From assembly GCA_036785705.1 (NCBI GenBank), contig JAWUZG010000070.1:3049001-3113000 (forward strand): 64,000 bases of DNA. Reading direction: 5' to 3'. The notes under the pieces are model-generated. The model was not told the DNA's origin and did not search any database. It saw only the letters and a program-made list of their open reading frames with translations. A program made the position numbers and the translations under genes. Source of the stretch: Acanthornis magna. Lineage: Eukaryota; Chordata; Aves; Passeriformes; Acanthizidae. This document shows, one piece after another, positions 23,035-34,000 of the stretch. Each line of letters starts with the position of its first letter. Positions within the stretch are counted from its first letter, which is position 1.

Positions 23035-25877
23035 GGTGCGTGAATGACTGGGTGACACACACTGTGTGGGCAGTGGCTGCAAATGCAGGCACACAAACAG
23101 GATCCTGTGCCCAGTGTTCCTCCCTCAGGCCCCAGTCTCTGTTTCTACTAACTCCTTTTACTGCTGATGAATGCACATTGCCCCTTTTTCCCTGGCGAAG
23201 GGGGAAAGCATTGCGAGGCTTGGCAGTGCTGTTCTCTGCAAGGGTGGTGTGCCAGAACAAGGCATGTGGGTGCCAGCTTGAGGCAAGGTGGTGTAAATAT
23301 GGTCCATCAGACCCCCAGCTCCCAGGTGTGTGAGCACAGGCCCTTTCCCGGAATATTCTCTGCGTGGTGAGCTGGTCACTGCGTGAATACCTGTGTTGCC
23401 TTGGCCTGGGAAGGGCAGGAATACTGGGAAGGATTAGAGGTGAATATCTCCAGGTGTGTCACGGCTGGGTGTTGGCATGACAGTGCATCTGAGCTCTGTG
23501 CACACTGCAGGGACCTGCGACCAACAGTGACAAGGCTTTATCCCTCAGCTTGGCAGCCTTGTCTCCAGGACACTGTTGTTTGCCAATAAATAGGATTTTT
23601 CAAACATCATTTCCTATGGCTCCATTCCCTCATGTTTTTGAGAGAGGTGTTTAAACTGCTTTAGACCTGAGGTGCCATCACAAATGTCAAACAAGTGATG
23701 AAATTGTTCTTGTGTAGCTGTGGCCTCGATGACATGTGGATCTTGTCCACTGGTGTCAGTTGGTGCCAATAAACATGGTTTTGCTTTCCTTCTAGCCCCT
23801 TTAAGTTGGAAAACCTACCAAGATGATTGGTAATAGCTGAACTTGGCCTTTTCCTCTCACTCCTTCCTTAAGGAAGTCACAAGAGTGGAAATGTGATTTG
23901 TCAATAAGTACATTTGGTCCTGGTTTTGTCCCATCTGGAGGAGGCTGTGGAAGTTGGAGTGCATCTTCTAACTTCTGGGCAGTACCTTGTAGGGCAGTCA
24001 GCAAATAAGCAGAGGGAAGGTAGAAGTTGTGTATTGTCCTCTTGGAAAAGGGAAGTGATGGCAGGACCAGCATGGGGTAATTCCCCCTGCTCCAGCATTC
24101 CTATTTTGGCAAGTTTCTGTGGAGGAAGGAGTCTGCAATGTTCCCATAATGCTCAGCACACTTGATTTTTTTAAATTAGCCACAAGCACTTGGTGGTGGG
24201 TGGGTCTTGAACACCTTAGGCTGTGTTTGCTGTTGGTCAGAGTAGAAAAGGATAAAACAATTCTTTCAGACTTCATAGGGTTTAAGAAGACTTGGTCTGT
24301 AGTTTCCCTTCACTGGACTTGAGAGTTCGAAAGGGGGAAAATGCTTCAAACCCTCTCACAGCCACACTCCTGAGTCATAAATATATTTCCCATCACTTCA
24401 GTGTCATAATCTCTCATTCCCAAGAGAAATAATATTCAGCATTGAAAGCCAGGGCCAAGCCCTTTGTTAGGAGGTCAGGGACTGTAAGAGCAGCATCCCC
24501 TGAAACAGTATCTTAGGCAGGAGACCAGGAGACAGCAATGTTTGCTTGTTTGCTCAGTGTCCATATTTTTTGTTTTGTTTTGTGAAATGGCTTGGCACCA
24601 GTTTATGCTTCATGTGAAGTATTTACTGTTGTCTTATTTATGTGGATTTTGAATGCTTGATCAGAACTGTGATCTCTCTAGTTTGTACGCTCACTTTCCA
24701 ATAACCCAATTAAACCCCAGCTGCTGTGCAGGAGAGACTGAGGATGAGTCAGACCCTCTTTCCAAGGACTGTTCTTGTATACATTGCTCTTGTGCCCTCT
24801 TTGACTGATGAGAATTTAATTACACAGACGGAAAAGAAAAAAAATCGGATACTTTGCTTGGGGATGGAAAAATCTAAGAATCGTTTTGGTTTCCCAGAAA
24901 CATTTAGGACCAAATCCTGCTCTCAGCTGATGGAACAGCAGTTTTGGTGTGCAGTTCAATGGGGCACTAGACTCTACTCATCTTTCTCCCCTTTTCTCTG
25001 ATAACTATGGAAGTTAGCTGGAAGCCTGATTGTCAGCTGGCCAAAGGAAGGAAACTGAGCCATCTCCTCCATGCCTTTTGATTTTACAGCTTGTGACTGT
25101 TCAAATCCCTGGACTTCAAGATTCTAATGATTTTTCCAAAGATATTTTGAATAACTGTTTAAGTGTAGTGTTAAAGGACAAAATTGTTGGTCAAGTGAAA
25201 TATTAGTTCATGTAAGATTGGCATATTTTTTAATATTTAGACAGGATTAGGCAGTGGGCATTGGAATATCTGGAATGCCCAGCTGAAAATACATCATATG
25301 GCATTCGTGCTCAAGTCTCAATCTTAATTCTGATGACTTTAAGAAAGGAAATTCATGATGTCACTTCTGTAATTTTAGGAAAATCCTGGATAATTTTTAA
25401 GGTGAAAAAACAATCTCCTGATAAAATTTAAGGCTGATTCATTGGATTTCTCAGTAAACCCAAAGGAAACTTAATCTATATATTTAGGATATGATGCCAG
25501 CTATGGAAATTTGGCCTTTGTAGTCATCCTGCAGGATGGGATAAGGCTCAGGGAAATGCCTTGGCTGAGGGGGTTGCTGTGCTTTGAGACTTGAGAATTC
25601 TTGTCCAGCCTGGGATTGCTGCTCCCTGTCCTGCTCTTTTCCCCCGGAGAGTCTGCAGGGAATCACTTGGGCTTTTTAAAGAGAAAGCACTTGGGAGCAC
25701 CAAAACGCCAAACAGTGTGCTTGAGGGAACGGGCCCTAAATTAGAAAGCTGAAAGCAGAGATGAGCATTTCAGACTGGTGTTCAGAAGTGAAAATTGCTG
25801 GTGGAGCTGATAACATTCCTCACATAAAGCCCCTGCATCGCACACGATGCTCCTGTGTCCATCCCTTCCCTTGACTC

Positions 25878-26052
25878 CACTGGCCTTGGCATGCCCGCTC
25901 CTGTCTGCATTTTCCATCAGCCGTGGCACCCCTGCTGCTGCCAGAGCGACAGCCTGGCTCGGGCGCCTGCAGTCAGTCGGACAGCTTGGCTCGTGCTGCC
26001 ATGTCGGCACAGCCGGGCACGCCCTGACCACCGTCATCTGCTCCTCTCCCGA
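25878..26052. other. CpG cluster in a GC-rich stretch
   Basis: I count about 12 CpG over roughly 180 bases, much denser than the preceding 1.5 kb. Long frames are open on both strands here (171 codons plus, 159 codons minus), because GC-rich sequence lacks stops. None resembles a known protein. It marks the left edge of the GC-rich domain that leads to the CpG island at 27.3 kb. Confidence 0.45.
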
Positions 26053-26356
26053 CTCTGGGATCTGCACTGGCTCCTCAGAGTGTTCTGCTCCAGAGCCCCA
26101 GTGCCACAACAGGAGTTCCAGGCAGGGAAGCGGCGCCGTGGGCTCATGGGGACCCACTGGCACCTGGCACATGGGCCGAGGGCCCACACTTGGCACTCCT
26201 TGGCACCCGGCATGGCTCATCCAAGGGCTACCTGCCCCTGTGCCATTCTGGAAAATGTCTTTATATGCTGGAACTGCGTGCTGCTGTCAGCCTGGTGTTC
26301 CCCTGGCAGCCTTTGGGAGGTGACCTTGGCCATGGAAGCAGTTTGTGTGTTTATTA

Positions 26357-26615
26357 TGGCCTTAAGTTGAAATGGGAGATTCAGATTAGGTGTTAGAAAA
26401 TAGTTTTTCACTGTTTGGGTGCTCAGGCACTGGAATAGGTTGCCCAGGGAGATGGTGGGGTCACCATCCCTGGAGGTGTTGAAGGGCTCTCTGGATCTGG
26501 TGCTGGGAGATGTGGTTTAGTGGTTTGGGGGTGACAGTGGCAGTGCTGGGTTGATGGTTGGACATGGTACTCTTACAGATCTCTTCCAGCCTTGGAGATT
26601 CTGTGATTCTGTGAT
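26357..26615 (+). mobile_element. CR1 LINE 3' end, truncated
   Basis: This closely follows the avian CR1 3' region: TGGCCTTAAGTTG, then a 'ttcactg ... ggcactggaataggttgcccaggg' equivalent, 'caccatccctggaggtgtt', 'ggcagtgctgggttgatggttggac' and 'tcttccagcc'. It ends in two tandem ATTCTGTG-type octamers at about 26598-26614, the hallmark of CR1 termini. It is 5'-truncated, as is usual for CR1, and has no coding capacity. Divergence from my memory of the consensus is moderate. The CR1 subfamily cannot be assigned by eye. Confidence 0.9.
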
Positions 26616-27324
26616 CGTATCTCTTGCTCAATCCTTTTCCTGAACCCTTTTGGGAGGGTTCTCCTGGCCAAGGCCAGTGCAGAATGTCACAGGGCGGGAG
26701 GCTCCGGCAGCATGTACAGTGCAAGGCAGCAGCGCCGTGCCCTCGGGGTGGGAGCTTGTCCCACCCAGCCTGTCACCAGCAGCTTGTCCTCAAGCACAGG
26801 GCAGAAGCCTATGCTGGATCCTGATATTCCTGACTTGAATGTTTGGTTTACAGCACTGTCAGGTTGACTTTACAAATGCCTTGTGCACTTTTTTTAACAA
26901 GCAATGGGAGGAGGTATGTTTGAATCACTTGAAATGCTGTTTGTGAAAACAAAAATGCTCCTTTCCCATGGTTCTGCTTTCTTTTTAATAAAAGATTAAA
27001 TTTTAAGATTGGCAGGTATTGAGAATTTCTTCAACTTTAAAATTCATCATCTGAAGCCAAAAGAATATTGGATAAATACGTAGTAGTTTCTTGCTGACTG
27101 CCTTCTACTTGATGTGAAATGTCTTGCTATTTAATTCCATTTGTGAATCCAGGCCATAGAGCTTCAGGGCATTCTCAGGCTTCCCTTGTGTCAGTTTTTG
27201 TCCTGCCTTCACTTGGTTTATTGATCTGCAATTATCTGCCGCGCGCTCGTTCATTTGTGGTCTCAAGGATGAGGATGAGGAGGATTCTGGGGATTTTATC
27301 CCGCCCGCCATTCCGTGCCGGGGG

Positions 27325-27343
27325 CGTCCAGCAGGGGGCGCCG
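27325..27343 (+). promoter_or_regulatory. Near-perfect CTCF binding site
   Basis: The core CCAGCAGGGGGCGCC at 27328-27342 fits the vertebrate CTCF consensus (CCASYAGRKGGCRSY) at every position. In the extended 19-base form only the R before CCA is off (T at 27327). It has CpG inside the core, so binding would be methylation-sensitive. The plus-strand motif orientation gives its predicted loop-extrusion polarity. Confidence 0.65.
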
Positions 27344-27366
27344 TGCCGGGCTCGTGCCTGGGGGCG

Positions 27367-27472
27367 CTCACGCGGCCCCCACGTGCCCCTCACGCGGCCC
27401 CACGTGCCCCTCACGCGGCCGCGCGCGCCCCTCACGCGGCCCCACGCGCTCCTCACGCGGCCGCGCGCGCCC
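27367..27472 (+). repeat. 21-bp GC-rich minisatellite, five units, with E-boxes
   Basis: Units start at 27367, 27389, 27410, 27431 and 27452, each with CTCACGCGGCC. Units 3 and 5 are identical (ending GCGCGCGCCC). Units 1, 2 and 4 carry CCCACGTGCCC or CCCACGCGCTC. The alternation of the two forms gives a 42-bp higher-order period over units 2-5. CACGTG E-boxes lie in units 1 and 2, and unit 4 has the one-base variant CACGCG. The GCGCGCG segments could adopt Z-DNA. Confidence 0.85.
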
Positions 27473-27594
27473 CCCCCCCCCGAGGCGCGTGCGGTGCCCT
27501 CAGGGGCTCGGCGGGAAAATGCAGCCTCGTCCCGTCCTGTCCCTCTGGGCATGGGGACACCGCGTCATCCCTAGGGCTCCGGCTGGATTTTGTC

Positions 27595-29727
27595 GGTAGG
27601 AAAGTTTGGCTTGCTGGGGAAGGGATTGCTTCCCGGTACTTTATGCTGCCGAGGGCTGCCTGGCCTGGGCGGCGGGTCGCGGTTCCTTAAGCCCAAATGA
27701 TCGTCTTGTATCGTTCCTGCTGCTCCCAGGCTCATAGGCTGGGTTTGAGGTAAAAAGGTTTTTGCTGTGTTGGGAAGCAATGCCCCACATAGGTTTGGGA
27801 CCAAAGGGCAGCACAAGGGTTGCAGGCTCTGTCCCAGCCTGGAAGCAGGTCCATATCTCACTGTCTAGCTGGGAAAAAAGGGATTTATGTCTCATGGTGT
27901 CATTTGCAAAGCAGGTGGATTCTGCCCAATATTGTGCTAAGAGGTTTAGGTCTTATTTTCTGAAGTAGCAGGTTTTTTGTTTCTATTTGCCTATTGTGCT
28001 TTTGGGTCGGCGAGGTTTGTGCTCCTCTAATATGCTCTTCAGATATCTCTGTGTTGCTAACTAGATTTTTCTCTCATTATTTGTTCAGTGTATCAATATT
28101 ATGCATGTAAGAGTGCCAGGGAGGGCTTGTCCGCTCTGTGTCCTGTTCCAGTGGCATTGTGTGTTAGGACAATGGTAACTCAGTGATGGTAACTTGGAGC
28201 AAGTATGTATAGTAACACATTAATTCTACATTAAGTCTACCAAGCTTGCAAGTATCTATATAAGAGTTGTGTATGAAACCTATTGTGTAGTGCTTTCTGA
28301 AGAAAAGGAGTAGTTCATCGTGCATTTTTTTATTGGGGGATATCCAAATTGTTGAGGCTTTTGGGTTTTTTTGGTTTGGTTTTTTTTTTAGGCAGCTTTA
28401 TCCTTTCATTGTGGTTACTCAGCTGGCAGATGGATTAATGCATGAAGTAGAGGTCGGGTAGCAGAGTGCATGTGGAGTGCACTGTTAGAGCTGCTTTTCC
28501 AAGCAGTGTTTTGTTTTAAACATTAGGCACAGCTGTGCCCCAGTCAGGTGCCTTTGGTGGCCGTGTTGGAGGTGAGCACAGCAGTGCTGCAGAGCTGAGA
28601 GCTCTCCCAGGTGCGCTGAATTCAGGTAATAGCAGTTAGAGGAAGGGAGGGAGCTGTGAGAGCCTTGTATCCCAGGCCATTTAGCACTATCCCTGCTTGT
28701 TGCAGTAGGTGGGGTGGATTCTAACCTGCTATGAATGCAGAGGTTAAAAACCAGCTCTTAACTCATAATGACATATATTTTACCTGTGCCACAACTTGGT
28801 TTCAAGGAGGATCAGTGGCTTTAAAAATGGGAGGGGCTTACTAAAAAAAACACCAAACAAACCAAAACCCAACAACAGAAAAAACCCCAAGCTTGCAAAA
28901 AACCCCCAATAAACAACAGAACGTAATTTTACCCTTTAAGTACAGCATCTGGTTCTTGTGCTTTGCACACTCTCAGGTCTTTAAAAAGAATTGGTTTCTG
29001 GCTGACACTGAAAGAGCGAATGTTTGGGGTTTGTTGGTTTCATTTTGATTTTTTGTTAGTTTTTGGTTTGTTTCTTGTTTGTGCGGAGTAGCACAACAGG
29101 AAAAAGAAATTGAAGCCCTGGAAGCACTGGGCGTTTGGGTGATCCTGAGTAAATGGAGCTGGTGGATGTTGTAAAGTGTGTAAGAAGCTCTTCTGCTAAA
29201 TCTTGGGAAACAGTTGCATCTGCTCATCAACCCAGGGGCCTTCATCAGGAAAGGTTCTTTTAATAGCTCAGTCTCTCCAAGTAAGGAATGTTTGGGGTCA
29301 CGTGAGAGTCACGTTCTTGGGAAGGGGCTGCAACACTACTTCTTTACTGTCAGGGGGGCGGAGGCCTGGGGAGAGAGACAGCAGCATGTTTTGGTACTGA
29401 GCTTTGGAGCAAGGAAATAATTATGACTTTATCAGTTAAGTGTCAGTCATTCTGTCTCTCGCTATTTTGACATATTCAATTCTAGTGGCTGGTGGTAAAA
29501 GAGATGAGAGTGTTTGGGGGGTTTGAAGGGAAAATTTTAATGGAGGGAAGCAAGGGGAGAAAAAAACCTGTCGAAGACAATTTCTGGCAGGCAGTCGGGT
29601 TCCTGGTGCAGACAGATTGGCTGATGTTGATTGTTGACAGCTTCTGCAGCTTGCTAATTACAACTGTAAAAAATTCAGGTGAATGACAGGAACTTGAAAT
29701 GTTAATTCTGTTTTTTTTATTTTGCAG
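27595..29727. other. Non-coding DNA downstream of the CpG island
   Basis: If the island is a promoter, this would be first intron. The plus strand is G/T-rich (for example 28350-28395). No protein is recognised. The A/C-rich and G/T-rich inverted low-complexity pair at 28.85-29.08 kb is listed separately. Confidence 0.5.
28841..29085. repeat. Inverted pair of low-complexity tracts
   Basis: An A/C-rich tract (28841-28925) and a T/G-rich tract (29015-29085) face each other about 100 bases apart. AAACAAACCAAAA at 28855-28867 is exactly complementary to 29061-29073, with patchy pairing beyond. A transcript could fold into an imperfect hairpin. Low complexity makes some complementarity expected. 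Confidence 0.4.
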
Positions 29728-29959
29728 CTGCAACTGTTAGTTGGCTCTTGCTGTAATTGATGGACACTGCCAGTTGCTTAGACAGATGGGAATTAATTCT
29801 GGTGTTGCCATTAGAACTCGCCATCACAGTCACGTTGGCTTTAGTCTCCTGCACGGAGTTGATGTGTGCAAGAAAGTGCGTGTGGAAGGAGCAAGCACAG
29901 CTCCTGCCTGCAGTACTTACCTTCCAGGCTATTGGAGCCATCCATCCCACACAGAGCAG
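29728..29959 (+). other. Candidate exon A (232 bp)
   Basis: A long T-rich tract ends in TTTTGCAG at 29727 (good acceptor), and GCAG|GTGAGC gives a good donor at 29960. Within it, an ATG at 29760 opens a frame that reaches the donor after 66 codons plus two bases. Its translation starts MDTASCLDRWELILVLPLEL and is hydrophobic, with no family resemblance that I can name. Splicing to the segment at 30485 keeps the frame open. It may be a 5'-untranslated or non-coding RNA exon, or chance. Confidence 0.25.
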
Positions 29960-30484
29960 GTGAGCTGCTTGCCGGGTTAGTACATGCAAGAACAGGCCCT
30001 CTGTTTGCCCTGAACTTCTGGACAAGGTTATACGTTGATAAATATTGCCGTAATAATGTGGGAGCCTTAAGACTGGTGTTAAGTTGCTCTGATTGTTCCT
30101 CATCAGAAATGCAGCTGTGAGCTTGGCTGGTGTCTCTGGGTGTGTCACCTGCACACCATGGGAAATGGAAGCTATGATGCTGGTTGAAAGGAAAATGCTA
30201 GAGGTATAGTAAGTAAAGCGGTTGTTACTGTCAAGTAGTAGAGGAAGGTAGCAGTGGGTTGGGGTTTTTGCGAAGTGGAGGTGTAATCTTCTAGGTGGAA
30301 GAAATGCTTAAGAGTGTTGTTATTTGACTGACCTGCAAGTGGGCCTGCTTTCCATATGGCTTGGGCGGGCTGGCTCAGGTAAAATCCTGGTCTCTGAGTA
30401 TGGATTTGTTTCAGCCTCACAGGGCTGGGTTACAGAAGAAAGAAGTGGCTCCGTTTGTCCCTCTGAGGATTTGTTCTTTTGCAG

Positions 30485-30603
30485 AGGTTCAGTCTGTGGA
30501 GGTGAAGCAAGTCAACACATGCAAAGAGCCCTTTGTGTGGGGAGGGAGCTGCAGAAGTGTCAGTCCAGGTTGCTGAAACTTCAGCTGCTTTTTGACCAAC
30601 AAG
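30485..30603 (+). other. Candidate exon B (119 bp)
   Basis: Acceptor TTTGTTCTTTTGCAG ends at 30484, and donor AAG|GTAAGT is near-perfect. The frame set by exon A's donor (phase 2) is open across all 39 codons and leaves phase 1 at the donor. The product ends RELQKCQSRLLKLQLLFDQQ, which looks helical, possibly coiled-coil. I do not recognise the protein. A 100-base intron would separate it from exon C. Confidence 0.3.
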
Positions 30604-30703
30604 GTAAGTTCACAAATTCCAAGTCCTCAGAAGCTTGCTTTTTAATTTAACAGTTTGCAGAACACATAGTTTCGAGATGGTGAGGAAAATGCTTCTTTCC
30701 TAG

Positions 30704-30767
30704 ATGCTGAGAGATTGCAGCGAGTGGGACTCTCATCCCTGGATGCGTCTGTGAGCTGTATTTACAG
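30704..30767 (+). other. Candidate exon C (64 bp)
   Basis: Acceptor TTCTTTCCTAG ends at 30703, and donor ACAG|GTAGGC follows. Joined to exon B, the frame is open (DAERLQRVGLSSLDASVSCIY) and leaves phase 2. The next good acceptor, TTCATGCAG ending at 30842, continues this frame for about 70 GC-rich codons before a stop near 31046. The continuity of A, B and C is suggestive, but each step is short enough to be chance. Confidence 0.25.
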
Positions 30768-30939
30768 GTAGGCTGACAGAACACACCGCAGCTCAGCTGG
30801 AGGGGCCAGCGTCCCTAGGTGCTGCTTTGTTGCTTCATGCAGGGCAGGTCATGCCCACGCAAGTGCTCTCTCCTCCTGCCAAGTCTGCTGCCATCAAATC
30901 CATGCCTGGTGCTCAGACCCAGCAGGTCTGGCTGCTCGC

Positions 30940-31062
30940 TCAGCCTCGGGGCTGAGGTGTGAGCGGTGCACGGGAGCCCCTCCCCGGCGCCAGCCACAGA
31001 GCTGTGGTGTGCGTGGCCGTGTGCTCGCACGCCGCGCAGGAGATGTTTGACGCTCAAGGTAG
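30940..31062. other. CpG cluster
   Basis: A GC-rich patch with a dozen or more CpG (GGCGCC, GTGCTCGCACGCCGCGCAGG). It ends at TCAAG|GTAGGAG (31058), a fair plus-strand splice donor. It could be part of a fourth exon continuing candidate exons A-C, or a small unmethylated site. Confidence 0.3.
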
Positions 31063-34000
31063 GAGCGTGTGGCCCACTGCTATGCCAATTACTGGATATT
31101 AATGGCAGGATAGCATGCATATGCCTAAACTGGGAAGCAGAAGGTTAATAGACGAACAGCACCAGAAGATCCCATTTATCAGTTTCTATTTATCTCTCCT
31201 TGGGAGGTGGCAGGTTTACAGTAAATACCTTCTGTCCTCCTAATTTCCTAATGATGGGGATAATGATGGAGAATGGTGAAGTCATTAACTGGGACAGCCT
31301 CTGTGCATCACTCTGTCAACCACATCTCTCCAAGACCTGCAATGAAAAGTGATAGGCCCCAGCTGTTCACCAGATTCTGTTCCCTTCCCCCTTCCCCATG
31401 CTCAACCCCAGTTGCAGGCTTAGCAATTAAAAAACAAGGGGAAAAAACAAGACCCAAAACCTGCAAGACAAAAGCCAGTCCCTTTCTCTGCTATGGCAAT
31501 GATAGCCCAGTCTGCCCTGCCCTTGGGTGTGCCTGTACCAGTCAGACCCCATTCCAGTGCTCCCAGTTAAATGCAGTGGTGCCCCCGGCCTGATGGTGTC
31601 GCTGTGGCCAGGTGTGTAGCACTGGAGACAGAAACATGAGCTGGCATGAGTGGAAGCTGGAAGAAGATTGATCTTCTGGAGCAGGGGCACTGGGTTTCCT
31701 TTGTCCTGCCTCCAGTTCTTCTCTTCTGCTGAAGATGCTGTTCAATGCCTGTAAAAACGCCAGCGATTCTCTGTGTCTGACTGTGTACTAGGGTGCTGAT
31801 GGATTTTGGGGATTACAAATGGTCACTTACAAATGGCACTTAAGGTAGAACTGTGGGGAGTGCAGGGGGTGGGCTCTGGTTCTAGATGCCACTGCTTCAA
31901 GTTCCACAGGACAGGAAGGTGTTCCTGAAAGATGAACTGAAGTTCAAATGAAGATGCACGTGAGTAAATTATTGCTTTGAAAAGATTGTCCTTTTTTCCC
32001 CACAATGACATTTCTATATAGTTGACTCTAAAGGGTTTTTTATATTAGTTTTGCATTTGGACAGTGGCTGTGAGTTGATGATTGTTTTCAGAGAGTTAAG
32101 AGTGGTTTGCCATTTCTAACAGCCCTGTGTTCATCTAGTGAGGGCCTGTGATTATTGCCAGCCCTGTTTGAGCAGGCTGTGGCCTGGTGTAGCACGTGGC
32201 AGAGGCACCCAGCTATCCTGCGCGTCATGCCTTTTGGTCCTGACTGCCGTTTGCTGTGCCTGACAGTCTGGCCTGGGTGTGTTGTGAAGGAGAGGCCTGC
32301 CTGAAGTGAGCTTTTCCTGAGCATGCAGTGTTCTGGGCTCATAAAAGAACTCTGGAGCTGTGGGAGCTTTGTGTTAGAAGGGTTCATTAACTTTCAAATG
32401 TTTCAATTGAGAAGTTTCAGAGCTCTCAGCATAGACCGGGGTGGCCGGCTCAGCCAAGAGTGTCCCCTGACAGTCAGGTGCAGATGTGATTGCGAGTCAG
32501 AGCGCCGTAAGAAATGTAATAGTGTCCCAGCAAGTGTCATACTTGAGCTGGAAAGGATTAAACCAGATAGCCCAGAGAGGCTGTAAATAATTTTTATTGG
32601 GCTTTAAGAGCTAGGGAGACAAGAGGAACCTTTACTTTGTAGCTTGCTAGGAATTGTGCCTGCAGGGTTGCCGAGTGTGTGGAGGCAAAAGAAAGGATTC
32701 TGGGACTGGTCTTAATCTGAGCAGGTGCTCAACTGTGTTCAGAAGTGCCTCGTGCCAGGCTAGATCGTGGTTGTACAAAGGGGCCTTTTTCTGACTAATG
32801 TCTCTGGGATCTGAGCATGGAGAGATGAGAAATGAATGGTAATGGAAGACTTTCCTGTTTGGGACATGGGGTGTTAGCCCATTAGCACATGAGACAAATG
32901 GGATGTAAATGTTGCTTAAACACTTCCTTCTCCCTTATTTTCAAATTCTAGATGCTTTTCTTGGCTGTACAAACCTACATAGATTTTTTTTTTTAGACTT
33001 TCTTTTTTTTTTTAATCCATGCTGATCTGTTAGCTGCAGGTTAGGGATTCTTCTCCCATGGAAGTGGAGATGGGTTAAACACCTCTGGTATCACTTGGCT
33101 ACTAACTTCATTTTGTGTCTCCTGTCACAAATGCTGAGGCTGGGAAAAGGGGAATTCCTGTATCATGACTGTTGAACCTTGTTATCCTGGCACAGGCTCA
33201 AGGGCTAATGTTTGGCCCTAAGTGTGTTCTCCAACTTTGTTTTAGACATGTGAGGAGGTGCCAGTTCCCGGGTTTCCAGCCACCCCTGGGACAAAGCTGC
33301 AGGGGCTCCTTGATGGTTTGGCAGTGTTGTGGTCGTTGCTGGGTTGTGTTTTGGTCAGCTGGTCTTGCCTGCATTCTCCCAAAGATAGGCTAGCCGGTGT
33401 TGCCAGTGAAGCCAAGCTTTGTGAATTGCAACCCTCCTTGTTGCCTTGGTTCCCATAGGAGTGCCTAGACAAAAGTTAGAATATTCTTAGTTGTTAATGT
33501 CTTAACTTGCTCTGGTCTGTGTATTCCAAGCCCAGTGGTATAGGGATGAACTTGGTGCTTTTGTTTCTGTGGCCAGCCTGTCTGCTTTTGACACCTCAAG
33601 CTTGACACAAATGGGGCTAAAGAGAACCTGTGATGTTAAACAGCTGTTGGCTTCTAACTAAGGAAAATCATGTTAGTCCCTCTGTAAGCAATCTCTGGGG
33701 TAATTTCAGGAAAGCATGAGGTGGCTGTTTGCCGTGGGAAGAAAGAGCTGATATATCTTTTAACATATGTAAACTAACTGTAGGGAAGACTTAAGAGGCT
33801 AGCAAGGAGGAGAGTTTTACTTCCTTGAGGAATGTTTGATGGGGAAATAAAGGCAGGAGCAATTGTCTATCACTGTGGATATTTGTTTGGGTAGGACAAC
33901 ATGTACAGCACCAAATCCTGAGGGGGATGGATGCTGTTACAGATAATGCTGGTCAAGTGAAAGAAATGTCACTGGAGCATTGTAATATCTCTCTGAAATA

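Larger units (their letters stand above)
20031..25844. other. Unique non-coding DNA
   Basis: No supportable gene. It contains the conserved-looking stretch at 22.1-22.6 kb, a T29 run and a nearby hairpin, listed separately. 24.3-25.5 kb is A/T-rich and featureless. Open frames on both strands at 23.0-24.3 kb overlap heavily and match no family I know. Confidence 0.55.
27228..27560. promoter_or_regulatory. CpG island, candidate promoter or insulator
   Basis: I count 40 CpG in the 240 bases 27301-27540, at very high GC content. This is by far the strongest CpG concentration in the window. It contains a near-consensus CTCF site, a CACGTG-bearing minisatellite and a C12 run. There is no TATA box. 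A possible first-exon donor is TCG|GTAGGA at 27594. Long open frames on both strands (including GRVRG- and APHAAPR-type repeats) arise from the 21-bp unit, which is a multiple of three, and are not evidence of coding. It could be the promoter of an unrecognised plus-strand transcript, a CTCF boundary, or a GC-rich minisatellite. Confidence 0.6.

Noticed and set aside
25741..26370. Overlapping 158-171-codon frames on both strands
   Set aside because: GC-rich sequence lacks stop codons in several frames at once, the plus and minus frames overlap the same DNA, and none matches a family. The plus frame also runs into CR1 sequence at its 3' end.
27119..27690. Several arginine-, alanine- and proline-rich open frames across the CpG island
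   Set aside because: They are produced by the 21-bp minisatellite, whose length is a multiple of three, so any frame without a stop in one unit stays open through all units.
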